64,000 bases of DNA, taken from positions 1,302,001 to 1,366,000 of the forward strand of contig NZ_CP009526.1 of assembly GCF_000969985.1 (NCBI RefSeq), in the 5' to 3' direction. A model generated the notes under the pieces. That model searched no databases. It saw only the letters and a program-made list of their open reading frames with translations, and was not told where the DNA came from. Shown here piece after piece: positions 27,168 to 37,300 of this stretch; within the stretch, counting starts at the first letter, position 1, and the number at the start of each line of letters is the position of its first letter. The DNA comes from Methanosarcina barkeri str. Wiesmoor. Lineage in GTDB: Archaea; Halobacteriota; Methanosarcinia; Methanosarcinales; Methanosarcinaceae. Position numbers and translations under genes: made by a program.

Positions 27168-28331
27168 TTATTTTGGGTTTAATGATTCAACTCCGATCAT
27201 TGTTTTACTTCTATGCAAATGAGCAATTCGATTTACACTGAAATAACTTAACAAGACTGTTGATAGAAATAAAACCGGGTAAAATACCAATTGGTTACTA
27301 GATATCTCAAAATGTGGATATACTATTTGAGTAATAATATCTATATAAAATACATGAATTAGATATATTCCAAACGAATATTTTCCTAATGATAAAATAA
27401 TGTGTGAATATTTATTTTTCTGGATTGAAAAAGTCAAACTAATTATTAAAGCTATTAAAATAGTCAATGGGAAGTATAATGATTCAATAAGGGTTAGAAG
27501 CATAAAATAAGTATGTGGAATTTCGTAATAATCTCCGTACCTAATAATGCCTTTTATAAATAACAGAGAAATAATTCCTGTCATAACCAGGATTGCTAGA
27601 ATAACCCACGTTTTAACCTTTAAAATTTGTTTCTTTACATTTTTGTAATTTTGACATGCATAAATTCCAAGTACAAAGTAAAATATGTAAGAAAGAAATA
27701 TGAGTGATAGCCAGGAGTTTATAAGGAGGTTTAAATAATAATTTATTGAATTTAGATAAGTTGACATCTCTAAGACGGTTTGAGCAAAATCACTCACTAC
27801 TATCCATATTTGTTGAATTATTAAAATTATACCTGCAAAATAGAGTGTCCTATTATTATCTGCAAATTTATTATATATTTTTATTATGTAAGGGTAGGAT
27901 ATGTAAAACTGTCCTATCACAGCAAAGTACCATAAATGATAGGAACTACTTGTGGTGAGCAAATTTATTATCATTGTTAATATAGAAGGTGAATTGGCTT
28001 TGCCATTTATCGTAGATAATCCTATATTTAATAGTGTATAAAAAACAGAGAAGATAATATATTGAGGAAGTATTGATTTAACTCTTTTTGCATAAAATCT
28101 TTTTTTTGAAAACTGGCCCTTGTAAATAAAAGAGAGTACAAAACCAGATATAAATATGAACGATGGAACCGCAAAATGTGAAAATACATCTATTATCACA
28201 TTTATTATTAATAACAGATTTATATCTCGTATTTCTGTGAAATTAGCAGAAGTATGAATAGCTATTACAGCTAATATAGCAAGTCCTCTCAGATAATCAA
28301 TTTCTTCTATTCTATTTTTCTGTAGATTCAT
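27168..28331 (-). CDS. acyltransferase family 3 membrane protein
   Basis: A 387-residue polytopic protein with about ten helices. The N-terminus IDYLRGLAILAVIAIHTSA has the R-x10-H pattern of acyltransferase 3 proteins, and SFIFISGFVLSF and KRFYAKRVKSILPQY are also typical. These enzymes O-acylate sugars of surface glycans. It lies 20 bp upstream of the 908-residue exported protein in the same direction, so the two form an operon that may decorate and bind the same polymer. Confidence 0.9.
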   Translation of the reverse strand: MNLQKNRIEEIDYLRGLAILAVIAIHTSANFTEIRDINLLLIINVIIDVFSHFAVPSFIFISGFVLSFIYKGQFSKKRFYAKRVKSILPQYIIFSVFYTLLNIGLSTINGKANSPSILTMIINLLTTSSSYHLWYFAVIGQFYISYPYIIKIYNKFADNNRTLYFAGIILIIQQIWIVVSDFAQTVLEMSTYLNSINYYLNLLINSWLSLIFLSYIFYFVLGIYACQNYKNVKKQILKVKTWVILAILVMTGIISLLFIKGIIRYGDYYEIPHTYFMLLTLIESLYFPLTILIALIISLTFSIQKNKYSHIILSLGKYSFGIYLIHVFYIDIITQIVYPHFEISSNQLVFYPVLFLSTVLLSYFSVNRIAHLHRSKTMIGVESLNPK

Positions 28332-29362
28332 ATGCTTTCATCACTTTTTCAGTCACATTCATTTATTTTTAAATTTATCTACCTAACTTTTATAAATGTT
28401 GAAAATGCCGGTATGAACGTCGTTCAAAGTATATTCCTAACTAGAATAAATCGTGGTAATTTTAGCCACAAAGAAAATTCAAACAATTTTAAAATAATCT
28501 ATTTATAAAAAGGAATATATTACCTTCAATTATCACACTTATCTAATTTGCAGGCAATATTGAATTTATATTTATAAACTTTTCTAACTGAGTATTGAGA
28601 CTTTATCATGAACAATTCAACTTCAAAATTTTTTTATTTAATTTTGATGGTATCTCAATAATCAGTTAATACTTCCAGCATTCACAGGTTCTCATTCTAC
28701 TCTCATTTTCTGCTTTGTATATGTCCAGTTTACTATATGCTGGGAAGCTTAGAACAGATATAGACGAAGGAGCACTTAACGGTGAATCTGACAGTGTGTC
28801 AATTTAGCATGAAAGTACGGAATAAAACTGGCTCTCCATATTCCTTTTGATTTTCTGCTCCTTATCAAATTTGAGTCTTCTATGGCAATTCACTGATTAG
28901 TTTAGCAGTGGCTTGAAAAACCAAAATTAAGACAACATTACCACCTAAGGTAATGACGAGATCGATAGTCAAAGAAAGGTAAAGTAGAGTACTTTCATTT
29001 CTTTGTGCCTGTTATTCAAAGAATATCATGTTCTTTTTCTGTAATATCACAACCTCAAAAAGTATGATAGAAAACACCATATCAGAAGATTAATTTCCTC
29101 ACGTACACAACAATTTGATTTTGAATTTACGACAAATTCGAGACACTGCCGGAAAATAATCAGTAACTTGACTATACTGTTTAAAGTCAAGTTTTTGTGC
29201 CTATGTACAGCCTGGTTCTTTCGATGCGGAGATTTTTATTTATTCCTTATTTATATTTCTATTAATATTATACTCTATGACTAATGACTATTATGTTGCA
29301 TATGTTTGAAATTGACTTTGTTGGCAATTGGTAAGGTTGAAACAGATTTGGGGAGTAAATAA
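28332..29362. other. 1.0-kb AT-rich spacer
   Basis: No gene, tRNA or clear repeat is seen. Divergent promoters for the acyltransferase and the two-repeat protein should lie at its ends; TTTATATTTCTATTAATATT near 29250 is TATA-like but not unique in this AT-rich region. Confidence 0.4.
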
Positions 29363-29860
29363 ATGGGTATAAAAAAGACATTGGCTATTTTGCTGGTAGT
29401 CTGTTTTATATTATCAGTGACAGCTGCGGCGGTAAGCGCAAACCAGCAAGAATATAACAGAGGCTACAAAGACGGCTGCAGAGATGGCTATAAAGACGGA
29501 TTTAGAGAAGGCAAAGCTGATAGCAAGAAGCCCTACAGTGCATTTATAAAGAAAGAAGCCAGAAAAAGCGACTATGATAGAGGCTACGAAAGAGGTTATA
29601 GTGACTGTTTCCCTAAAGGCTATAAGGCAGGCCTAAAAGCTGGGTCAGCAGGCGGAAATCAAAAAGAATATGATAGAGGCTACAAAGACGGCTGCAGAGA
29701 CGGCTATAGAGACGGATTTAGAGAAGGCAAAGTTGACAGCAGGAAGCCCTACAGTGCATTTATAAAGAAAGAAGCCAGAAAAAGCGATTATGCAAGAGGC
29801 TATGAAAGAGGTTATAGTGACTGCTTCCCAAGAGGTTATAAGGCAGGCTTGAATACTTGA
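29363..29860 (+). CDS. exported two-repeat protein rich in GYxxG motifs, 165 aa
   Basis: GGGGAGTAAATAA gives a strong ribosome site. A signal peptide (residues 1-26) is followed by two nearly identical units of 72 and 66 residues. Each holds a series YxRGYKDGCRDGYKDGFREG, then PYSAFIKKEARKSDY and RGYERGYSDCFPKGYKAG; each has two Cys. The 216-bp DNA repeat is close to identical, so the duplication is recent. The regular four-residue G spacing suggests an elongated or glycine-zipper-like structure. Family not recognised; the signal peptide is like that of the Cys-rich protein at 13080. Confidence 0.75.
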   Translation: MGIKKTLAILLVVCFILSVTAAAVSANQQEYNRGYKDGCRDGYKDGFREGKADSKKPYSAFIKKEARKSDYDRGYERGYSDCFPKGYKAGLKAGSAGGNQKEYDRGYKDGCRDGYRDGFREGKVDSRKPYSAFIKKEARKSDYARGYERGYSDCFPRGYKAGLNT

Positions 29861-29976
29861 AGATAAAGCAACCTTTTTTTATTTTTTTGACTCTACCTCT
29901 TATTATTTTTTAACTCCACCTCTTATCTGTAAAATTCTCTCTTCTCTTCTCCTAAATCTCTCCTCTACCAAAAACA

Positions 29977-32900
29977 TTAGTAGAGATCTTCACTGGAATC
30001 ATCTTTGTTTTCAATGCATTTTAAGGCTTCCAGTTTCCTTTTCGCGTCTGCCATTTCGGGATAGAGGCGAAGGATTTCATTGAAGGTGTTTATGGCCTCG
30101 GTATACTTTCCCAGTTTTCCGAGGATAACTCCCCTGTAATTCATAGCTTGCACATCGTGAGGTCTTATCCTGAGCAGCCTGTCAAAGGTTCTCAGGGCAT
30201 CCTCATATTCTTCTATTTTTGCAAGAGATATCCCGAGATATTTCAGTGACTGCTCGTGCCAGGGGTTAATGGCAAGAGCTTCGTCAAAGGCCCTGCAGGC
30301 AGTTTCATACATTTTCTGTTTGAAGCAGACAACTCCTACACTATAAATTGCCTTGATGTTTTCAGGGTCTTTTTCCAGTGCAAGGTCAAAGGCTTTCAGG
30401 GCTTCCCTGTACATTTCAAGCTTGCAGAACGCGATTCCTTTGTAGTTCAGGACATCGAGATTCTCTGGGGAAATGTCAAGGATGCGGTCAAAATAGTCAA
30501 TTGATTCCTGGGGCCGGTTAAGCTTGATAAGAGTCGTGGCTGCATTATACAGAGTTTCTTCATTCTTCGGATTGAAAAGAGCGGCTTTTTCAAAGGCTTT
30601 CAGTGCCGCCTCCGGACTTTCGAGTTCCAGCAGGCAGAGCCCGAGGTAGTTCAAGCTTTCAGGGTCTTCGGGAGAGGCTTCCAGCAGCATTCCAAAAGTC
30701 TCAGCGGCAGCTTCGTATTCACTCAGGTTGAAAAGCACAAGCCCTCTATAATAGAGAGCTTCCCTATGCGCCGGGTCCTGCTGCAAAACTATATCAAAAG
30801 CCTCAAGAGCTTTTTCGCACTCCTGAAGCTCCATTCTGGCAATCCCGAGCCTGTAACAGGCTTCAATAGAATTCAAAAAATCAGGGGCGGACAGGAGTAC
30901 TTTTTCGAGGTCCTGAGCTGCTTCCTCAAAGTGCTGGAGCTGGAAACTGGCCTCTGATCGGCTGTAGAGAGCATTTACGTTGTCAGGTTTCAGGGTTAGA
31001 GCAGAACTGAAAGCCTGGCTTGCTTCTTCATACATATTCAATCTAAGAAGGGAAAGCCCTATCTGTTCCCAGGCAGCTTCCAGAGCTGGATCAAGTTCCA
31101 CGGCATTTTCAAAAGCTTCAACGGCTTGTTCATCCTGGTCAAGCCCCCTTAGAGCGAGCCCTGCTACATACCAGAGGTCTGAAGCCTCGGGTTTTACTTC
31201 AAGAAGTTTCTCAAATATCTCGATGGCGGCTTCATAGTGTTCCAGTTTGAGCTGGGAAAGCCCCATTTTCATCCAGACATCTTCGAGTTCAGTTTCACTT
31301 AATTTCTCTTTTAATTCAAACTTATCTTCTAATCTTGTTTCATCTTCTAACTCAGGGCTTTCTCTCATTTTTTCTCTCTGAGTTTCGTCCAGGCTTAATT
31401 CGTCAATTTCTTCAGGGATTTCTGTCTGATCTTCCAGGGCAGCCTGTTCGAATGAATCCAGAGCTTCAACATAGTATCCAAGAGAAAATAGAATGAGCCC
31501 TCTTCTATACCAGGCTTTTTCAAAGTCAGGATAAAGGAAACGAAGTTCCGAAAATATTTCAAGGGCCTCCTCAGATCTGCCGAGCTCCTGAAACACAATC
31601 CCTTTGCTGTAAAGGGCCTCTTTTGAAGCCGATTCACTTGCTGTAAGTTTTCCAAGAGGTAGCAGGGCTTCTTCGTATCTTCCAAGCTGTATCAGAGAAA
31701 ATGTAAACTTTTCTAGGAGTTCTTCAAAAGCTTTTGTATTCTCGAAAGCTGGAATTTCTCCTGCGTTTTCTTCTCCTATGCTTTCTTTTCCTGCGCTTTC
31801 CTCATAGTTTTCTTCTTCAAACTTTCCAGCGTCTTTAATATTAAAGTTCTCGGTTTCAAGTTCGAGAAGAGTATAAACTGTAGAAACTACTTCTTCTGGC
31901 TTTTCAAGTTCGAAAAGTGCCAGGGCTTTTTTGTACAGTATTTCAAGATCAAGTGCCCCGGAATCAAGGATGGCATTGAAGATTTCCACGGCTTTTTCAT
32001 ATTCTCTGTTTTCGAAGTAGGCGATTCCTGTATAATAAGAAATTTCGGGTTGCTGGCAGCCGAGATCAAGAGCATTTTCAAAGGATCTTACGGCTTCTTC
32101 AAAATTCCCAAGCCTGAAAAAGGCAATACCCCTGTAGTAATATAGATCTTCTTTTTTCTGGCAATATTCCAGTGCCGTCTTAAATGCTTCAACGGCCTCT
32201 GGATATTCCTCAAGCTCGAAGTGAGTATAGGCTTTTTGTTCAAGTGCATAAGTGCAGTCCGGCTTCAATTTAAGGACAGAATCAAAAATAGTCGAAGCCC
32301 TCTTTACTTCCCCAAGGGCTTTTAAAGCAACTCCTTTCCTGAAAAGGACAGTTTTTCGCTCCGGGTTCTTGCTTAGAACCTGATCAAAGAGTCCAAGGGC
32401 TTCTTCATAAAACCCCTGCTTGAAGGAGGCTGTACTCAGGTGTGCAAGAGCCTCGGTATCGGATGGATTTCTTTTAAGGACCTCCCTGAAACCCGAGGCC
32501 GATTCTCCATATCTCTTCGACCGCAGTAAAGCGAGGCTTCTCATGTAAAGAGCATCAAGGTTTTCAGGATCCATTTTCAGGGCGGATTCAAAAACCCTAA
32601 TTGCTTCCTCAAAGTTCCCAAGCTCAAAATAGGAAAGTCCCAACTGGTAACATGTATCCTGATAAGCAGGGTCAAGCTCAAGGACTTTCTCAAAATCCTT
32701 TGCTGCTTCTTTATGCTGCTTCAGTTTTGAATGGGATATCCCTTTCAAATACCATGCCTCTACAAACAGAGGATTATTTTCGGTAAGCCTTGAAAAAACC
32801 TCAAGCGCTCTTTCGTAAGCTTCCAGTCTTATAAGTACAAGCCCTTTCCAGTAGAACGAAGAGTACTTTTCTTTAGAGATACTTTGTTCAGAGAATTTTT

Positions 32901-35900
32901 GCTTGGAGTTATTTTGTTCAGAGAATTTTTGATTAGAGTTATTTTGTTCAGAGATACTTTGTTCAGAAAAGTTTTGTTCAGAGTTATTTTGTTCAGAAAA
33001 GTTTTGTTCAGAGTTATTTTGTTCAGAAAAGTTTTGTTCAGAAATGCCTTGTTCAGAAACATTTTGTTCAGAGTTATTTAGTTCATATGAGTTTTTTTCA
33101 GGACAGTATACAAAAGAGTCATCTGAGCCCTCACTTACTTCTTCAAAAAGAGATAGGGCTTTATTGTATTCTCCGGATTCGAAACTGGCGATTCCTAGCT
33201 CAAACTTTACTTCTTTGTTGTTAGGGTCAAGTTCCAGTACTCTCAAAAGGGTTTCAGCTCCGGATTTGTATTTCTTTAACTGCAGGAAACAAATAGCTTT
33301 TTTATGGAGTGCAGAAAGGTTCTCTGGATTTCCTTCAAGTACAGCTTCAAGAGCCTTCAGGGCAGCTTTGTATTGTTCGGTTTCAAACAGACAGATGGCT
33401 CTGTACTCCAGGGCTTCCTTCATTTCAGGATTAAGGCGAACTGAGGACTCAAAAGCACACGCTGCTTCCTCTAACATATTTATCCTATACAGGCTAAGAC
33501 CTCTGTAGTACCAGAGAATATCGGAATTCGGCTTTTCTTCAAGAGCGCTCTCAAAGGTTTTCAGGGCAGGGAGATACCTTTCAAGCTGCATTTGCGCAAA
33601 TCCTTTGTAAGTACGAGCGTTCTCGTAATCAGAATTCTCATCCTCGTAATCAGGATTCTCGTCTTCGTAATCAGGCCTCTTTGTCTCATCACGTGCTGGG
33701 TTATCTATGTCATCACGATCGAGATTTTTTAGCTCCTCATAATCGGAGTTACTTATCTCTTTATTATTTAGATTTCTTACAATTACTTCGTCAAAGGCTG
33801 TTATAGCCTCCTCAAAGCGTTTCAGTTTTATCAGGGCAAGCCCTTTTCTATACCAGGCTTCCCTGGACTCCGGCTTTTCACTGAGCACCTGATCAAAAGC
33901 CTGAAGCGCAGTATCATACTTTCCGATTTCCATTGCAAATTTTCCTTTCCTGCGCTGGATTTTCAGATCTTCGGGATTTTTAGCAGCTAGTTTTTCAAAA
34001 GTTTCCAGGGCTTCTTCCTGCTTTCCTAGTTTCGCCTGCGCAACCGCAAGGCTATATAATAGATCGGGATAATCGGGATTAAGGGACAGGATTTTTTCAA
34101 AACATTCCAGGGCAGTTTCTGTTTTTCCTAGTTTTAGCAGGGCTGTTCCTCTGTTGTAAATGGAATCAAGGTCTTCAGGATTTGTTTTAAGAACTTCGTC
34201 AAAGGCTTCGCTGGCTTTTTCATAGTCATCAACAGCCAGCAAAATCAGTCCTCTATTTTTCCAGGCATCTTCGAAGTCAGGCCTGAGGCTCACAGCTTTT
34301 TCAAAAGCTTCAAGGGCTTCTTCAGTTCTTCCAAGTTTTCCCAGCACTATTCCTTTATTATTCCATCCTTTCTCAAGATACGGGTTTAGCCGCAGACCTT
34401 CTTCAAAGTCTTCGAGAGCTTCTTCATAGCGATCCATGGAATAGAGTGCATATCCCTTATTCATCCAGCAAGCGTCGTTATCAGGTTTGAGTTCCGCAAC
34501 TTTCTCAAGAGCTTTCAGGGCAGGCTCGAATTTTCCATTATCAAGGAGGATTAATCCTTGCTGCAGCCAGAGCCCATAATTTTCGGGTTCTTTTTCAAGG
34601 CTCTGTGCAAGAGAGTCAAGAGCCTCTTCGATACGGCCTAACTTGATCAGCATAGTGCCCCTGAGTTTTTGGGCCTTAATAAATTCTGGATTTTGTTCAA
34701 GCATGGAATCGAAGGCTTTGAGGGCTTCTTCATACTTTCCTTCTCTGGCAAGCAAACGTCCCTGCTGGTACAGGGCATCACCGTATGCAGGGTCCAGTTC
34801 GGCAGTTCTGGAAAAAGATTTTGCAGCTTCTCCAAAGTGCTGCAGTTTCACGAGAGCAAGAGCCCTATTGTACCAGATTTCTTTAGTTTCTGGATAAATT
34901 TCAAGCACAGAATCAAAGGCTTCAAGGGCTTCTTCATAGACCTCAAGCTTCATCAGAGCAAGGCATTTGTAATTCCATGCTTCAAAATAAGTGGGATCCA
35001 GCTTGATAGCTTCTTCAAAGGCTTTTATGGCATCATTGAGCCTTAGCAGCTGGATAAGCGCAAGACCTTTCTTGAGCCAGATTTCTTTATTTCCTGGGTT
35101 TATTTTCAAAATTTTCGTAAAAGTTTTCTCGGCATCTTCATAGCGGGAAAGTTCGTTTAAAAGAATACCCTTCTGATAGAGAGCAGTCTCACTGACAGGA
35201 AATTTCCTTAAAAATGCGTCAACACATTCCAGAGCTTCTTCGTTCTTCCCCAGCTTTATCAACGAAAAATATTTTTGTTTCCAGGCATCTTTATGTCTGG
35301 GTTTTTCTCGAATCAGAGAATCAAAGCATTCCAGCGCTTCTCCATACTTCTCAAGATTTGCAAGAACCAGGCCTTTTGAGTAGCAAGCGTCTGAGTTTTT
35401 CGGGTTGATCTCAAGTGCATGCTCAAAACATTCCAGTGCTTCTTCGTAGTTGCCGGTTTTTCCAGTTACGGTGCCTCGGGCATACCAGGCGCTTCCGCAT
35501 TCCGGTTCAAGCTCAATTGCTTTCTCAAAACAAAGAATTGAAGCCTCATTTTTTTCCAGTTCAGCAAACGCCAGTCCTTTTTGGTACCAGATTTTTGGAT
35601 TGTCAGGATTTATTTCGAGTGCGTTGTCATAAGTTTCGAGAGCTGCTTCAAACTTTTCAAGGGTGGCCAGAGCAATTCCTTTTTTGTACAGGGCATCAAA
35701 ATTTTCGGGCTCGAAGTGCAGGACCTGGTCAAAGGAGTCGAGGGCTTCTTCTGGTTTTTTAATTTTCAGTAGTGCAAGTCCTCTGTTAAATAGAGCTCCT
35801 GTGTGACCTGAATCCTTGTCCACAATCTTGTTGAAGACATTAATTGATTTTTCGTACCTTTTCTGTTTAATCAGGCCAAGTCCTCTTTGAAAAGCTTCAT

Positions 35901-35916
35901 CGTGATTGATAACCAA
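29977..35916 (-). CDS. giant TPR-repeat protein, 1979 aa
   Basis: Built almost wholly of 34-residue tetratricopeptide repeats (pattern AWYxKGLALxxLxxYEEALEAFDxxLExxP), roughly fifty copies, forming a long superhelical scaffold for protein partners. Four acidic or low-complexity inserts break the solenoid: DYEDEN repeats (about residues 720-765), a run of five-residue SEQN-type units (about 945-1015), a Glu-rich linker near 1350-1390, and another near 1495-1540. No membrane segment or enzyme domain. The only plausible start is TTG at 35916, directly after GGAGGAG (tight spacing). Function unknown; assembly platform likely. Confidence 0.9.
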   Translation of the reverse strand: MVINHDEAFQRGLGLIKQKRYEKSINVFNKIVDKDSGHTGALFNRGLALLKIKKPEEALDSFDQVLHFEPENFDALYKKGIALATLEKFEAALETYDNALEINPDNPKIWYQKGLAFAELEKNEASILCFEKAIELEPECGSAWYARGTVTGKTGNYEEALECFEHALEINPKNSDACYSKGLVLANLEKYGEALECFDSLIREKPRHKDAWKQKYFSLIKLGKNEEALECVDAFLRKFPVSETALYQKGILLNELSRYEDAEKTFTKILKINPGNKEIWLKKGLALIQLLRLNDAIKAFEEAIKLDPTYFEAWNYKCLALMKLEVYEEALEAFDSVLEIYPETKEIWYNRALALVKLQHFGEAAKSFSRTAELDPAYGDALYQQGRLLAREGKYEEALKAFDSMLEQNPEFIKAQKLRGTMLIKLGRIEEALDSLAQSLEKEPENYGLWLQQGLILLDNGKFEPALKALEKVAELKPDNDACWMNKGYALYSMDRYEEALEDFEEGLRLNPYLEKGWNNKGIVLGKLGRTEEALEAFEKAVSLRPDFEDAWKNRGLILLAVDDYEKASEAFDEVLKTNPEDLDSIYNRGTALLKLGKTETALECFEKILSLNPDYPDLLYSLAVAQAKLGKQEEALETFEKLAAKNPEDLKIQRRKGKFAMEIGKYDTALQAFDQVLSEKPESREAWYRKGLALIKLKRFEEAITAFDEVIVRNLNNKEISNSDYEELKNLDRDDIDNPARDETKRPDYEDENPDYEDENSDYENARTYKGFAQMQLERYLPALKTFESALEEKPNSDILWYYRGLSLYRINMLEEAACAFESSVRLNPEMKEALEYRAICLFETEQYKAALKALEAVLEGNPENLSALHKKAICFLQLKKYKSGAETLLRVLELDPNNKEVKFELGIASFESGEYNKALSLFEEVSEGSDDSFVYCPEKNSYELNNSEQNVSEQGISEQNFSEQNNSEQNFSEQNNSEQNFSEQSISEQNNSNQKFSEQNNSKQKFSEQSISKEKYSSFYWKGLVLIRLEAYERALEVFSRLTENNPLFVEAWYLKGISHSKLKQHKEAAKDFEKVLELDPAYQDTCYQLGLSYFELGNFEEAIRVFESALKMDPENLDALYMRSLALLRSKRYGESASGFREVLKRNPSDTEALAHLSTASFKQGFYEEALGLFDQVLSKNPERKTVLFRKGVALKALGEVKRASTIFDSVLKLKPDCTYALEQKAYTHFELEEYPEAVEAFKTALEYCQKKEDLYYYRGIAFFRLGNFEEAVRSFENALDLGCQQPEISYYTGIAYFENREYEKAVEIFNAILDSGALDLEILYKKALALFELEKPEEVVSTVYTLLELETENFNIKDAGKFEEENYEESAGKESIGEENAGEIPAFENTKAFEELLEKFTFSLIQLGRYEEALLPLGKLTASESASKEALYSKGIVFQELGRSEEALEIFSELRFLYPDFEKAWYRRGLILFSLGYYVEALDSFEQAALEDQTEIPEEIDELSLDETQREKMRESPELEDETRLEDKFELKEKLSETELEDVWMKMGLSQLKLEHYEAAIEIFEKLLEVKPEASDLWYVAGLALRGLDQDEQAVEAFENAVELDPALEAAWEQIGLSLLRLNMYEEASQAFSSALTLKPDNVNALYSRSEASFQLQHFEEAAQDLEKVLLSAPDFLNSIEACYRLGIARMELQECEKALEAFDIVLQQDPAHREALYYRGLVLFNLSEYEAAAETFGMLLEASPEDPESLNYLGLCLLELESPEAALKAFEKAALFNPKNEETLYNAATTLIKLNRPQESIDYFDRILDISPENLDVLNYKGIAFCKLEMYREALKAFDLALEKDPENIKAIYSVGVVCFKQKMYETACRAFDEALAINPWHEQSLKYLGISLAKIEEYEDALRTFDRLLRIRPHDVQAMNYRGVILGKLGKYTEAINTFNEILRLYPEMADAKRKLEALKCIENKDDSSEDLY
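32870..33085. repeat. 15-bp in-frame repeat encoding SEQN units
   Basis: About fourteen copies of a five-residue unit (NSEQN, FSEQN, ISEQS) in the giant TPR gene. DNA copies are close to identical in the middle, a sign of slippage expansion. Confidence 0.9.
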
Positions 35917-35960
35917 CTCCTCCGATCCTATTTCTAATCCTATTCTTATAATTCTCGGTC

Positions 35961-36028
35961 CTATTCCTGCATTTTCTTGATTCTATTCCTGCATTTTCCT
36001 GATTCTATTTCTGCATTTTCCTGATTCT
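35961..36028. repeat. 22-bp tandem repeat, 3 copies
   Basis: CTATTCCTGCATTTTCYTGATT recurs at 35961, 35983 and 36005, just upstream of the TPR gene start. Confidence 0.9.
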
Positions 36029-36174
36029 GTTACTGAAAGCGCAAAGATCTAAAATTTGAGTACTATTTTTTTATCGGACCTTACTAATATTTTGCTCTGT
36101 TTTCTCCGACTTATCAGTTTTTGTAAGCTTTTGCCTCTCACTTGCTACTTTAAACTCGTTTCCAAAACGTTAAT

Positions 36175-36223
36175 GATTTACCAATGTTAACCTTTAGATT
36201 TACCAATGTTAACCTTTTGATTT
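36175..36223. repeat. 22-bp direct repeat, 2 copies
   Basis: GATTTACCAATGTTAACCTT followed by two bases is repeated at 36175 and 36197; TTAACATTGGTAAA may be a binding site but nothing proves this. Confidence 0.85.
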
Positions 36224-36469
36224 AGTACTACATCCAATATGAAGTCTGTATCATTATTAATTTTTGTTTAGAATCTAATTTCCTAACATTGTATATAAAC
36301 GATCCTCAATAATTGAGAGTGGGAGAATAATTTTTAGTCTATTTTTAAAATGTCTTTTTAAAAAACGTCTTCATGGACTTTGCAGGCAACTGTATTGTAA
36401 ATATACTGTTGATGAAAACACCTATAAAGTCTAAAATAAAACCTTAAGTTATGTTTTCTATAATTTAAA

Positions 36470-37000
36470 TTAAACTTCAAAAACTCTTGATAATACTTCA
36501 TGAAGATGCCGGCATGTTTCTTTATTGAAACAGACAAGAAAAACCTTTTCAGGCAATCTATTTTCCTGAAGGAATTTCGTTATTTCGAAAACTGCAATTC
36601 CTGCAGCCCTTTCTGAAGGAAAGTTATATACTCCTGTACTTATAGCTGGAAAAGCAATGGTTTTTACTGCATATTCCTTTGCAAGTTCAAGGCTTTTTCT
36701 GTAACAGGAAGCCAGTAAACTATCCTCTCCTTTCTGCCCCCCCTGCCATACCGGCCCGACAGTGTGTATTACCCATTTTGCAGGCAGGAAATATCCCTTT
36801 GTGATTTTTGCTTCTCCTGTGGCACAGCCTTTTAAACCCTTACATTCTTCCAGTAGGCCTGGCCCTGCAGCTCTATGGATAGCACCATCGACTCCTCCTC
36901 CTCCAAGAAGAGTAGAATTTGCGGCATTTACAACTGCATCCACTTTCAGTTTTACGATATCTCCTTGAATTACTGTTATTCTGTCCGAAATACGTACCAT
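36470..37000 (-). CDS. macro domain protein (ADP-ribose binding/deacylase type)
   Basis: A 176-residue stand-alone macro domain. The ADP-ribose contacts are all visible: [19 protein letters not shown] (N-terminal loop with NAAN), [14 protein letters not shown], and [11 protein letters not shown]. Proteins like this hydrolyse O-acetyl-ADP-ribose or mono-ADP-ribosylated side chains. The start ATG at 37000 follows AAAGAGCAGATT. No sirtuin or ADP-ribosyltransferase is adjacent, so partners are unknown. Confidence 0.93.
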   Translation of the reverse strand: MVRISDRITVIQGDIVKLKVDAVVNAANSTLLGGGGVDGAIHRAAGPGLLEECKGLKGCATGEAKITKGYFLPAKWVIHTVGPVWQGGQKGEDSLLASCYRKSLELAKEYAVKTIAFPAISTGVYNFPSERAAGIAVFEITKFLQENRLPEKVFLVCFNKETCRHLHEVLSRVFEV

Positions 37001-37300
37001 AATCTGCTCTTTTTCTTCGGTTCGTTATATATTGTCTGATGTATTTACACTATGAGCCTATCCCAAAAGCCACTTTACTCTTAATCATTGGGAATTCTCA
37101 GAATTATTTTCATGATCATGAGCTTGATTTATTATTCAAAATACAAGGTCCAAGAAGCAAATTTCAAGTTTTGGGATGACCTCTATAATAAATGTACAAC
37201 CAATGAAAGTGCTTGCAGATGGCAGCATTTTTATGCTAAATTAGGCATGCTGCCTTTTAGATATTTGTTCTATGTATTTTTTTGTCCTTTAACCTTGCTT
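37001..37300. other. 300-bp spacer with mobile-element relic and hairpin
   Basis: Holds the inverted-repeat element at 37054-37183 and the hairpin GGCAGCAT ... ATGCTGCC (37219-37255). An open frame on the plus strand that starts here runs antisense into the glycosyltransferase and is not believed. Confidence 0.5.
37054..37183. mobile_element. putative miniature inverted-repeat element, second copy type
   Basis: Begins GAGCCTATCCCAAAAGCC and ends AGTTTTGGGATGACCTC, with the same end theme as the element at 12379-12500. Core non-coding, about 130 bp. Confidence 0.4.

Larger units (their letters stand above)
35917..36469. other. 550-bp spacer with two 22-bp tandem repeats
   Basis: No gene seen. 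Contains the two repeats listed next and AT-rich DNA. Confidence 0.5.
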
